A stretch of DNA of 64,000 bases from Clytia hemisphaerica (taxonomy: Eukaryota; Cnidaria; Hydrozoa; Leptothecata; Clytiidae), in the NCBI GenBank assembly GCA_902728285.1, contig CACVBU010001154.1, positions 2,030,604-2,094,603 on the forward strand, in the 5' to 3' direction. Below the pieces are notes generated by a model that did no database searches, was not told where the DNA came from, and saw only the letters and a list, made by a program, of their open reading frames with translations. A program made the translations under genes and the position numbers. Below are positions 44,800-54,287 of this stretch, piece after piece. Position 1 is the stretch's first letter. Each line of letters opens with the position of its first letter.

Positions 44800-47700
44800 C
44801 AGCGTCGCCAGTTGATGTGATGATGTTGCTAGCCGCTGAACCTAGGGAAGTGACTATCTTCTCATCTAGATTACCTACTCCTGTCAACACTCCTTGTATG
44901 CCACTTCCTAGTGCTCCAATGATTTGACTAGTCCCACTTGCAGCACCTTCCAGGATTCCTCCTAAACCGACTCCAATGCCAGTTAATAAGTCTCCATTCC
45001 CATGTTGCATTTGAAGTTGCTTCACCTCTTCCATTGCGTCATGTATCTCTGAGAATATATTCAGCATAGAGTAGGGTGCCAAATGTTGTGGTGGTTTTCG
45101 TATCATCCTTGGATCCCATCCTCTTATCTTAGGTAGTTTCACGAAGTTCCTTCCTTTGAATTGTTTCTTCGGGATCACCTTGGTTATGTTTCCTTCCTTG
45201 TCAATTACGTCGTATGATCCTTCTTCGTTTCGGAGATAAGTGACCGGTGGTCTTTCAGAGCAATTGATCTTGTGGGACTTTTCAACTACGTGGCGGTCAA
45301 TTAGTCGCAAGAATTTTATCTTTTCGTGATAAGGTGCTTTCACTGGAATGTCATGATAGCACGAATTTCCTATTCTGCGGCTTGTTATTAACCGGTAATT
45401 CGAGATCTTCAAACATCTGTGAACTTGCATTGCCTCACCAATGAGGTGTACCATCACCCCTCGTTCCTGGTGAATCCATCGCGCGGCTGTTGTTGGAAAT
45501 ACTTCAATCATCCATTGTTGAATTCTCGTGACTTCTTGCTGTATGAAGCACGTCCTTTCCCATTCCGCTATGATATCTTGTTTCTGGTTGATCAAGGTTC
45601 GCATGATGTGTGCTTGTAGTATGGGACCAAGTACATCTGATGACATTCGTTTCGCATAGTCCGTGACAATATTTTTCAGTGCTTCGAACATGTTTTCTTT
45701 CATGATAGGGTCTTTTAGTAGCAGACCGTTATCCAATAGCAACGTCGAGTCGGTTTCACCGTACGTGTTCTGTATTGATCCTCCAATCCTGAGGGATGGT
45801 ATAACGATGTTGTCCTCCATCTGGTTGATCTCGTGTTTCCCGAGAGAATGCCAATCCTGGGCGGGATGATGCGGATCATTCCATACCAACGCAGCTTTCG
45901 TAGCGTCTTTCATGTGACAAACCCCATAGGTTTGCCCTTTTGGTATCTTACTGGGACATCTCGTTTGCGTCAAATGTTGTTCGATGTATTTTGATCTTCC
46001 AACCACTTGTGCTGGGAATGATCGGATCGTCAGTTCTTTGATTTCCAACGTGACTTTTCTCCAATATCTGCAAGTTGCGGTTTTTCCATTCGGGTGAGTG
46101 CTGACCAATCGGCTCCCACTTCTTCTTTCCAGGGGGTTTCCATTGAAGCTGCGGCTGTTGTACGCTTGGATGCATGCCGCTGGGCTAATGAATGTCTCTT
46201 CGGATTCTTCAGATTCCTTTTTTGATGCCCTTTTTCTGCTCCATGCTACGACAGGTTTCCAATCACAAATTGAGGTGGTCTCATATAGAGAGCAATAGTG
46301 TATTTGGAAGTGCGTTATGTTGGGGGAATATTTGAATACTTCCATTTCTTTGGTGATCAATTTCGAATCTTTGTTCATTGAATGGGTACAATCTGGAATT
46401 GTTGGAAATTCGTATACTCCCATCGGTGTCGTTGCTGTGCAGTCGTACAGGTTACCTAGTCTGGATCCGAATACTATGGGCAGTATTGCCAATAACATGA
46501 TTATTGACCATCTCATGTAGGGTCTCGGTCCTCTAATTCGATTCCTTGTAACTGCTATTGCATTCATTTGCGTTTGAGATTCGAGGTATTGCTCGACCAA
46601 AATTCTGTCTAGATGCTCTTCTGGTTCCCATGTATTCTCCTCTTCGGGAAAATCCTGCCATTTGATTAAGAAGTATCTCTTGCTTCTTTTCATCTTCATT
46701 TTCAGTATTCTCTCGACCATATACATCTTTTCTTCCTCTTGTTCTCCTTTCTCGTCATCGTTTGGATCGAGAGATTGGCTAATTCTTCCGTTTGCACCAT
46801 CTTGGTCCGGATTTTGACTACTGTTTCCTTGTTCGTGTTCTTCGGTTCCACCGTTTTGGTTCTCTTGATTGGAACTGTTTTCACTTGAGTCGTCTTTCTC
46901 CTCTTCTGGTTCCCCTCCTATGTCTTCTGAGCCTTCAATATCCTCGGATTCGTCACTGCTTTTATCTTCATCTTCCATCACTCGGAAGTTAGGATCTTTG
47001 AATGATTTCAATCTATTCACGTGAACTGCTGTTGGCTTTCTTTTGTTGAGCGGATCAGATAATTCGTAGTTTACCTCCGACAACTTCTTTGTGATTCTGA
47101 ATGGTCCAATCCATTTCGCCATCAATTTTGGACTCAGTCCCTTCTGTCTGGCCTTGTTGTGTAACCATACTTCGTCTCCTACTTTGAACTCTTTACCTTT
47201 CACGTTCTGGTCGTAGTAATGCTTGTTCTTGCGTTGAGCTTTCTTCAGATTTTCGTTGGCTATCCTTTGCGCCATCTGCACTTGACCGACTATTCGAGCT
47301 CGATGATCCTCCACTTGAGGTGATAGCTTCTTACCCGGATTGAACTGTAAGTCAGATGGTAAGGTTGCTTCTCTCCCAAACATCAGGTAGTATGGGGACT
47401 CCTTTCTCGATTCATTGACGCTCGTTCGGTAAGCGAAAAGCACTGATGGCAGATATTGATCCCAGTCGTTTTGTCTGGAGGCTACAAAGTGTGAGATTCC
47501 TTTTACCAACGTTCCATTGAGGCGCTCTACGATACCATTGGATTGGGGGTGGTAAGGAGTGGTCTTTATTTGTTTAATGTTCAGCATATTACAGACTTCT
47601 GCCATCAGGTTCGAAAGAAAATTCTTTCCTTGATCTGTCACGAAATGCCTCGGTACTCCGAATCTAAATATGATGTGGTGAAGCAGCAGCTCTGCTATTA

Positions 47701-48214
47701 CGTTTGCCTCGGTTGATGCCACTGCAAACGCTTCGGGCCAGGCTGTCAAGCGCTCGATAAATACGACTACGTACCTGTTACCGGCATCCGTTCTTGGAAA
47801 TGGTCCGACAACGTCGCAATGAAGGGCTTCAAAAACTTCTCCTGTCGCGATTGGATACAAAGGTGCATTCTTTTTGGTTGTTCCTTTGTCTTGTTGGCAA
47901 ATAATACATGTGTTCACCCAAGTCTGGATATCTGTCAGCATATTGGGCCAGTAATATCGTCTGCGGATTTTATCTGCTGTCTTTGCAAATCCAAAATGGG
48001 CAGAGGCCGGTTCATCATGGTTGAGTTGCAGAATTTGTGCACGATACTTCTTTGGGATAACCAGTTGTTTCCATGTCCCTTCTGTTGTTGCAATTCTTGG
48101 ACTAAATACGTGATATAACACGCCATCATCAATGAGGTAGTTATCGATATCGCGAAGAATTTCCTTCTTTTCTTTTGAGTCCTCGGGTAGAACTTTGTCT
48201 GCGAGGTATTCCAT
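44660..48214 (-). CDS. Integrase, chromodomain and Env-like glycoprotein in one frame
   Basis: 1,184 aa. The integrase (1-405) has a zinc finger ending C103-x2-C106 and catalytic D134, D194, E230. An acidic Ser/Glu-rich linker (412-495) leads to a chromodomain (497-547, YFLIKWQDFPEEENTWEP), which should steer integration to marked chromatin. From about 567 a signal-peptide-like helix (WSIIMLLAILPIVFG) starts an Env-like ectodomain with some 15 cysteines, N-glycosylation sites such as NITH (632), and a Gly/Ala-rich stretch (1073-1145, GIGVGLGGILEG). The Env class is not identified; the Gly-rich pre-anchor recalls chuvirus-type glycoproteins (inference). The frame leaves Env before its membrane anchor, near 44780. 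Upstream, the frame stays open to about 48320, so the integrase N-terminus extends beyond the first Met. Confidence 0.85.
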   Translation of the reverse strand: MEYLADKVLPEDSKEKKEILRDIDNYLIDDGVLYHVFSPRIATTEGTWKQLVIPKKYRAQILQLNHDEPASAHFGFAKTADKIRRRYYWPNMLTDIQTWVNTCIICQQDKGTTKKNAPLYPIATGEVFEALHCDVVGPFPRTDAGNRYVVVFIERLTAWPEAFAVASTEANVIAELLLHHIIFRFGVPRHFVTDQGKNFLSNLMAEVCNMLNIKQIKTTPYHPQSNGIVERLNGTLVKGISHFVASRQNDWDQYLPSVLFAYRTSVNESRKESPYYLMFGREATLPSDLQFNPGKKLSPQVEDHRARIVGQVQMAQRIANENLKKAQRKNKHYYDQNVKGKEFKVGDEVWLHNKARQKGLSPKLMAKWIGPFRITKKLSEVNYELSDPLNKRKPTAVHVNRLKSFKDPNFRVMEDEDKSSDESEDIEGSEDIGGEPEEEKDDSSENSSNQENQNGGTEEHEQGNSSQNPDQDGANGRISQSLDPNDDEKGEQEEEKMYMVERILKMKMKRSKRYFLIKWQDFPEEENTWEPEEHLDRILVEQYLESQTQMNAIAVTRNRIRGPRPYMRWSIIMLLAILPIVFGSRLGNLYDCTATTPMGVYEFPTIPDCTHSMNKDSKLITKEMEVFKYSPNITHFQIHYCSLYETTSICDWKPVVAWSRKRASKKESEESEETFISPAACIQAYNSRSFNGNPLERRSGSRLVSTHPNGKTATCRYWRKVTLEIKELTIRSFPAQVVGRSKYIEQHLTQTRCPSKIPKGQTYGVCHMKDATKAALVWNDPHHPAQDWHSLGKHEINQMEDNIVIPSLRIGGSIQNTYGETDSTLLLDNGLLLKDPIMKENMFEALKNIVTDYAKRMSSDVLGPILQAHIMRTLINQKQDIIAEWERTCFIQQEVTRIQQWMIEVFPTTAARWIHQERGVMVHLIGEAMQVHRCLKISNYRLITSRRIGNSCYHDIPVKAPYHEKIKFLRLIDRHVVEKSHKINCSERPPVTYLRNEEGSYDVIDKEGNITKVIPKKQFKGRNFVKLPKIRGWDPRMIRKPPQHLAPYSMLNIFSEIHDAMEEVKQLQMQHGNGDLLTGIGVGLGGILEGAASGTSQIIGALGSGIQGVLTGVGNLDEKIVTSLGSAASNIITSTGDAVESAGKGDRKPVQCIWRSQWHNQVDYYSIPHCRICVLKQRFVNKDL

Positions 48215-48404
48215 TTTTCCTAGTAGCTGTGGGTCGGCCTTTTGATGCCTGATTATCGATTCCTTATCAAAGGGGCTCTCTGTGATTGCCGAGAACTTTG
48301 TTTCTCTCCTTTCTGTTCATCTATAATGCATGGAGATGAATTATTCAAATTTCTCTCGTCGAGCTCGAGTTTGCTTCTCTCCTTGAATGCTTCTGATTCA
48401 TATT

Positions 48405-51074
48405 TCATGACGTTTGATTCATCTTCTCCTTCCACCGTTGTATTTGGGTGAAAAATACCTCTTCCTTTTCTATTTTTGATTCTGGTTGTTCCGTTTTTTT
48501 CCTATTTTTGGTAGACTTCTTTTCTTGAATAGGATCTTTTGCTGCTTCAGCTTGAAGTTGTTCCCATGGGATTCTTGATAGAGCGTCTGCATTTCCGTTT
48601 GCCTTTCCGGGGCGGTATTCAATAACGAAATCATAGGCTTGTAGGTAAAGAACCCATCGAATCATCTTATTGAATCGGTCCCGTGTCTTCAGCATGTATT
48701 CTAAGGGCTTGTGATCGGTCAGGATAGTAAATTGATCGTTTGCCAGGTAATTATGCAAGTTTTTCACCGCTGCTACTATGGCTAGACCTTCTTTCTCGAT
48801 CACTGGATAATTCTTTTCCGCTGGCTTTAACGCTCTTCCTCCGTAGTGCACAGCTCTATCCATTCCATCATGCTTCTGACTAAGAGTCCATCCGATTCCA
48901 GTGTTGGATGCATCTGTTTGAAGATAAAACCTTTTTGTAAAATCTGGCATAGCGACAACCGGATCAGACGTTAGGATGTCTTTTAAGTGTTGGAAGGCTT
49001 TCTCGCATTCGTGTGTCCATTCATACTTGACTCCTAGTTTGGTGAGATGAAACAGTGGTGCCGATAAGTCTGCGAATTTCGGCACAAAGCGGCGATAGTA
49101 ACTACATAGGCCTAAAAAGCTTTTCATCTGCTTCGCATTCTTCGGTCGAGGGAATTCTTTCACCTTCTTGGTATTTTCTTCATTTGGTCTCACCCCATCA
49201 TGAGTTACGATATGGCCAAGGAACGCAATCTCCGTCTCTGCTAGGTCGCATTTTCCGGGATTAGCTTTGAGGTTTGCGTTGGCGAGTTTATCAAATGCAC
49301 GTTGTAGATGTTCGACGTGCTCCTCGAAGGTTGCACTAAAAATGATGATGTCATCCAGGTAAGCCAATACAAAGTGCCATAATTCGTCTGCCATCACTGC
49401 CTCTACGAGTCTTTGAAAAGTCGCACTTCCGTTTCTAACTCCCATAGGCATCACCAAACACTCAAAAAGACCACGATGACAACAAAAAGCGGTCTTCGGG
49501 ATGGAGGATTCTTCCATTGGGACTTGCCAGTATCCTGCTTTCAAGTCGATCTTCGTGAAGTATTTTGCACCTTGGAGGTGATCCAATAAGTCATCCACTC
49601 GGGGTAGGGGGTGACTGTCTGGCGTCGTAACTTTATTTACTGCTCGATAATCGAAGCATACTCTTACTCCTCCTGAAGGTTTTGGCACAACAATTAATCC
49701 TGACGCCCAGGGACTGACACTCTTGCGGATCAATCCTCGTTCCAGCATTTGATCCAGCTCTTTATCAATCACTTCTCGCTGCTTCGGCGTCACTCGATAC
49801 GGTCTTTGTCTAACAGCAGCCGCATCACCTGTGTGAATAATATGCTTAACCATCGGCGTGATCCCTATTTCCTGGATAGTAGAAGCGAACGTGTCTTCGT
49901 ATCGGTTCATCAATTTCTGAAGTCTTTGCTTTTGCTCCGGGTTGAGTTCGGGATTTATCTTCACTTTGGAAGCTCTGGACGTGTTGTCATCTCCTTGTCC
50001 TCGATCTCCCATTTCTTGTTCTTTATTGCCCATTCCTCTCTGTGTTGCGTCCTCGTCCAATGTGTCTTCCTCCTCTTCATCACCATCCATCTGAATCATC
50101 GGCGCAATTGTCTTGATTTTTGACATCGTACCCAGCAACGATCCTTCTGGTATGACCACTGGATCTCGGTTGGTACTTATCACTCTCAATGTGATGATCC
50201 CGCTTTCTCCTCTGAGAATGGCTGGCTGGATCGAAATCGACGTCTTTACTTTCAGCTCTTCTGATTGCTCAAAAATGTAATCATCGCCCGTCGGGAAGTG
50301 GTGTCTGAATTGCCAAATTGTTTCTGACCAAGCCGGTATAGTCTTCTTCTTTCTCGAAAATACTTCAATTTCTTGAGGTTTGCTGGTTAACATTCGTATT
50401 GGCAGGGGCTCGTATTTGTTGTTACCTCCCGCCTTTTCGGGCCCATTGATCTCCAATGTCAGGTTCCGGTCTTTGTAGTTGATTGTGCCGTTGTTTTCAT
50501 CAAGGAAGTCGTGTCCTAACACCACATTATAGCTTAAACCATTAATGACATACATCTTTGTTAGGTAAAGTTCCTTTTCAATTTCCAAGGGTAAAGAGAT
50601 GCTTCCGAGTATTTCTAGTGTTCCTTGGTTGGCTGTGACCAGATTCGGAAGATCCTGCGATGAAAGTTTCATCGGTACATACTGTTTGATATCTTTCCAT
50701 AGGTCGTTGCTCATAGCGCTGATCGCTGCACCACTGTCAATTAAGAATTGGCATGATCGTCCCAAGAGCTTTCCCCAAATGCGGACTGACGTCGCTGTGC
50801 CACTTGCAAACGTAACTGTCACCTGTGACTTTGATGTCTTTTCACCGCATGGTGGCTCTTCTCGACAACCGTCTTTCTTTTTGTCTGAATTCTTCTCTTC
50901 TGGTTGAGCAGGACCTCCTGTCTGGAATGAATTTGTCCTTTCTGTTCCCCGAACTACGTTGAGGACCGACTGTGGTGTACTAATATCTTCTTCGTTCCTC
51001 CTCTCCGACATGTCTTTTGGGATGAAAGGTTCGTCTAACGGTACCTCTTTCCATGGAGCCATGATTCGTTTCAT
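48405..51074 (-). CDS. Gypsy Pol: protease, reverse transcriptase, RNase H
   Basis: 889 aa. Protease active site LIDSGAAIS (111-119) and VVLGHDFL (184-191). An acidic insertion (331-365) separates it from RT. RT runs about 410-600 with D510 in KIDLKAGYWQ and YLDD at 572-575, and contains VMPMGVRNGSATFQ. RNase H has D720 (LQTDAS), E761 and D787 (TDHKPLEY), and ends at ALSR. The frame stops at 48405, 85 bp before the integrase frame opens. A third frame (48253-48435) fills the gap with related charged sequence. The protein is 267 bp downstream of gag in a different frame. Catalytic residues are intact. Confidence 0.93.
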   Translation of the reverse strand: MKRIMAPWKEVPLDEPFIPKDMSERRNEEDISTPQSVLNVVRGTERTNSFQTGGPAQPEEKNSDKKKDGCREEPPCGEKTSKSQVTVTFASGTATSVRIWGKLLGRSCQFLIDSGAAISAMSNDLWKDIKQYVPMKLSSQDLPNLVTANQGTLEILGSISLPLEIEKELYLTKMYVINGLSYNVVLGHDFLDENNGTINYKDRNLTLEINGPEKAGGNNKYEPLPIRMLTSKPQEIEVFSRKKKTIPAWSETIWQFRHHFPTGDDYIFEQSEELKVKTSISIQPAILRGESGIITLRVISTNRDPVVIPEGSLLGTMSKIKTIAPMIQMDGDEEEEDTLDEDATQRGMGNKEQEMGDRGQGDDNTSRASKVKINPELNPEQKQRLQKLMNRYEDTFASTIQEIGITPMVKHIIHTGDAAAVRQRPYRVTPKQREVIDKELDQMLERGLIRKSVSPWASGLIVVPKPSGGVRVCFDYRAVNKVTTPDSHPLPRVDDLLDHLQGAKYFTKIDLKAGYWQVPMEESSIPKTAFCCHRGLFECLVMPMGVRNGSATFQRLVEAVMADELWHFVLAYLDDIIIFSATFEEHVEHLQRAFDKLANANLKANPGKCDLAETEIAFLGHIVTHDGVRPNEENTKKVKEFPRPKNAKQMKSFLGLCSYYRRFVPKFADLSAPLFHLTKLGVKYEWTHECEKAFQHLKDILTSDPVVAMPDFTKRFYLQTDASNTGIGWTLSQKHDGMDRAVHYGGRALKPAEKNYPVIEKEGLAIVAAVKNLHNYLANDQFTILTDHKPLEYMLKTRDRFNKMIRWVLYLQAYDFVIEYRPGKANGNADALSRIPWEQLQAEAAKDPIQEKKSTKNRKKTEQPESKIEKEEVFFTQIQRWKEKMNQTS

Positions 51075-51340
51075 TCATTGTCGTCGTTTATTAATATCTC
51101 CGCAAATGAGTTATGCAGGGATCCCTCAGTGGAAACAGGAGTTGGAGCAGAGCCCAGGGATTGTGTCTCTTTCATAACTTCTGGAAGGTTCGTGGGGACC
51201 ACTAAGGTTTGGAGGTGTACCAATGTCCATTAGAGCTGTTTCAGGGGGTAGGTACTCAACGAGTTGGGATGTAATGTGGGGACCACTAGGTTAGGAAGGG
51301 AGTCATCGCTATACAGAAGTTATCGACCGGTAGGGAATCA

Positions 51341-53122
51341 TTAATTATTTCCTGGGGTCATATGGGTTTCCTCTATGCAGACAGCAATTTCATTAACGTC
51401 GAGGTTTGGTAATACGTCGACTTCCCGAAGAGTTTGGAATTCTTTCAGCATGTCTACGCTGGGCTCCTCGTCACTAAACATAGGGATTTCCTCACTACCA
51501 TAGTTAATTGCGTCCTCAGGAGAGATAGGTGCATTTAGATCGGGAATGGCTGCTTGGTTGAAATTCATTGGTGGCGGCGCATCCATCTGGTGATCTCGAT
51601 CGGCTGCTTGCAGCTGCCCCATCAAGTTGAATGAATCTCTCTTCCTAGGGTATGTGATACTCTTACCATTTGCCTCATTTCTCAGGTATTGGACTTGTTG
51701 GCGCTGCTGATGGTGCTGTTGCTGAGGTGTTGGACCTGTTATTGCTGGCGTTCGGGTTGCCATGTAACGGCGCCCGTCAGTGATCGGGATCCTTGGGTCT
51801 CGACCTCCACTATCCTGTCTGTACATAAGGGCGTTGCTGTTGTTGTTGTTATTATTGTTGTTGTTGTTGTTGTTGTTCCCGGTATAATTATGGTTGCCAT
51901 ATCGTCCGCCTCGATAGTCGGTATACTGTTGATAATCGTACCTCCGATCATACTGTCTTGGTCCTCCTCCTTGAATTTCTTGGCAATATTTGCTTATGTG
52001 ACCAACTCTCCTACACTGGTTGCAAATTGGCTGCCCATCCACCGTTCTCTCATATTTGGTTTTGAAGCCAATTCTCCTATCTTGAGGGGGTCTGTTTCGT
52101 CGTCGCTTGAGGTCCTTGATTTCATTCTTCATTCGTTCGATCTCCCTCATTGCGTCTGTTGTTGATGCAAAGTTTGGATGGCCAAATGTGTTGATTGGCT
52201 GAGGTACCACCATTTGTAGCTTCTGTTCGAGCAGTTCGGAGATTTTATCGTCCAAGTCTCTTCCGTCATCGGGGTAGTCATCAAACGATACTCGTTTTCG
52301 TGGTGCATTGGCAGATTGGACGGTGCATACTTTGTCAGCTGCGCCTGCTGTTAATTTGTCGATTTTCTCAGTCAATTCTTTGATTAGCTTGGCAGAATCG
52401 CCTTTATCCTTTGGTTTGATTGCGTTTTCCAGTCTAACGTAGGCCACTGCATCGCTGAAGGTCTTAAATCTTTGTAGTGTTACTGACGTTCGTAAGTCGT
52501 CTTTCAGTCCGGCGATGAGGGCATCCAGCTTCTGCTCTCCGTTGTAATCCAGTTGATACGTTAGATCTTCAACACGGTCTATATATGCGTCTAGAGTCGA
52601 GCATCCTTCTTGCTTCAAGTTGGCCAATTCCGCTTTCTTTGACATTCTTGTGTCAGGCGACGAGAAATAGTCCAGCATCGCATCCTTTATCCGTTGGTAC
52701 GATGTTTTCACGTCGTCTGACAGTGCACTGTAAAAGTGCTTGGCGTGACCTTGCAAACCGTAACCCGTTAGTGCATCTAGGCGTTCTTGGTAGTTCCATT
52801 TGCCAAGGGTCGCAATGTTCTCGAACTTTTGTAGGTACGTCTTGATGTTCTCGTTGCTCGTCCCGTTGAATTGAGGTATTTTGTCCAAGGTCACTTGGAG
52901 GCCATTCATCTTGAAAACGTGGGTTACTGCTCTTCCATTTCCACTTGGGGCAACGCTGTCGTTCGAGCTGGTTGCGTATGGCTCTTCGTAAATGTGTTCG
53001 TCACTCGAAGAAGAGGTGTCGAGGATGTCTCGATGTGCTCGACGCAGCGGAGCTGGCAGTCTTGGCGTTGTTCTGTCGATTGGCACCGGCGTGTTATTGA
53101 GTCTTCTCCTCACGTTCGCCAT
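51341..53122 (-). CDS. Gypsy Gag with CCHC zinc knuckle
   Basis: 593 aa. The capsid-like Retrotrans_gag region (about 75-235, KIPQFNGTSNENIKTYLQKF) is followed by a coiled-coil-like segment (240-340). One knuckle CNQCRRVGHISKYC (C367, C370, H375, C380) should bind RNA. An Asn run (about 416-428) is encoded by a (AAC)n microsatellite, and a Gln/His-rich stretch lies at 467-476. The tail is acidic. It is the first gene after the leader and forms the particle shell. Confidence 0.9.
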   Translation of the reverse strand: MANVRRRLNNTPVPIDRTTPRLPAPLRRAHRDILDTSSSSDEHIYEEPYATSSNDSVAPSGNGRAVTHVFKMNGLQVTLDKIPQFNGTSNENIKTYLQKFENIATLGKWNYQERLDALTGYGLQGHAKHFYSALSDDVKTSYQRIKDAMLDYFSSPDTRMSKKAELANLKQEGCSTLDAYIDRVEDLTYQLDYNGEQKLDALIAGLKDDLRTSVTLQRFKTFSDAVAYVRLENAIKPKDKGDSAKLIKELTEKIDKLTAGAADKVCTVQSANAPRKRVSFDDYPDDGRDLDDKISELLEQKLQMVVPQPINTFGHPNFASTTDAMREIERMKNEIKDLKRRRNRPPQDRRIGFKTKYERTVDGQPICNQCRRVGHISKYCQEIQGGGPRQYDRRYDYQQYTDYRGGRYGNHNYTGNNNNNNNNNNNNNSNALMYRQDSGGRDPRIPITDGRRYMATRTPAITGPTPQQQHHQQRQQVQYLRNEANGKSITYPRKRDSFNLMGQLQAADRDHQMDAPPPMNFNQAAIPDLNAPISPEDAINYGSEEIPMFSDEEPSVDMLKEFQTLREVDVLPNLDVNEIAVCIEETHMTPGNN

Positions 53123-53717
53123 CTTGCTTTTCTTTCACCGCTCCTCTTCTCGTTCTTCAGATTTATCGGTTGAATAATTTATAAGTAATAAAAGTATTAC
53201 CTGCAGTTGTTGTACTTTCCTGATTTCTATTTATGCATTCAACTTCTGTTTGATGGCACTTCAATGAAAAGTTTGTTTCTTCTTCAACCGCCGTAAATCT
53301 TTTAATTATGCAAGTGTTCGTATCTTGTTTGACTTGAATCAAATGTAATCAAAGATGCTTGATTAACAGTTCTTTCCAACTTTCCTTCAGGTCCTTGAAT
53401 AATTGATGCCAAGCGAGGATTTAATGTTTATATTTCTCTCCTCGATCAATTCTAAATATTTGATTTTGTGTAAAATTCTCGTTTTGATAGTTTTGATATT
53501 CCCTGATGTAAAATTTCTTGTGTCCTTTTTCAAAATAACGTGTCCTTATTAATCGTGAAATCAACCAAACTACCAATCAACAATAGTTCAGTTTCTGTGG
53601 TGTAATTAATTAGTACTCTACTACAATCTCTTACTGTTCTCGTTTCTTGGTGTAATGTAGCTCTCTCCTTTTGGACCTTTGATTCTTGCGAAGCGAGTTC
53701 TTCTGGTTCACCTTCAG
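53123..53717 (-). other. Gypsy 5' leader
   Basis: 595 bp between the 5' LTR and gag with no ORF. The bases next to the LTR on the minus strand read CTGAAGGTGAACCAGAAG. No TGG-initiated tRNA primer site is evident at the junction. Confidence 0.5.
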
Positions 53718-54287
53718 TGTGACGAAGGGAAGTTAGGCGATTGGGGTCACCCTTTAGTTATTGAGGGGACCTCTCAGATCACTTATCTGTTCCTTCGATC
53801 AGGGTATCCCTTATTGGGGATAAGTCTATGGACACGTAGTAAAGGTACGCTAATAGATTTCAATCAACATCAATTCTGTTTCTCCAATTAAGCAATAAAT
53901 ATCAAATAAGCGTAACATAAATAACATCAAATAACTTAGTAACTCTGGCATGTAATTAACGATAGTTCTCTTTCAAGTCCTTCTCCTTCAAGTTCTCCTT
54001 TTCAAGTCCCTGAAGTCCTTCTCCTTTAAGTTCTCCTTTTCAAGTCCTTTTCCTTCGACTTGCCCTTCTCAAGTCCTCTTTCTTCGAGCCCTCCTTTCCA
54101 AGTCCTTGATTTCTTTCCTTTTCTCACTCATAATCTCTCGCCCTATTCAGAGGTCTGAGCTCGAGGGCCTGAGCCCCACTCTATTGATGTCTATTCATTT
54201 TTCAGTTCATTAACATCGTGTTGGCTCAGTCCCAACCTCCTTTGCATTATTCATTATCGTTTACTATTCATCATCATCAACCTCACA
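53718..54287 (-). repeat. Gypsy 5' LTR (570 bp)
   Basis: Same ends as the 3' LTR and only a couple of substitutions (for example CACTTATCTG against CACTTAACTG). An additional 58 bp of pyrimidine-rich repeat lies around 54045-54103. Confidence 0.93.

Larger units (their letters stand above)
40778..54287 (-). mobile_element. Ty3/Gypsy env-bearing LTR element, 13.5 kb
   Basis: LTRs at 40778-41289 and 53718-54287 share TGTGACGAAGGGAAG...CCTCACA ends and are nearly identical apart from a 58-bp minisatellite difference, so insertion was recent. Minus-strand order: gag, PR-RT-RNase H, integrase-chromodomain-Env, anchor plus second protease, and an unknown ORF. A plus-strand spliced ORF lies beside the 3' LTR. 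Flanking bases are GTAG and GTAT, an imperfect 4-bp duplication. At 13.5 kb it is far longer than typical Gypsy elements (5-8 kb). Chromodomain integrases mark chromoviruses, which normally lack env. Confidence 0.93.

Noticed and set aside
51689-52165. 158-aa plus-strand ORF over gag
   Set aside because: It is the mirror of the Asn/Gln-rich gag repeats; the Val runs come from the (GTT)n complement of (AAC)n.
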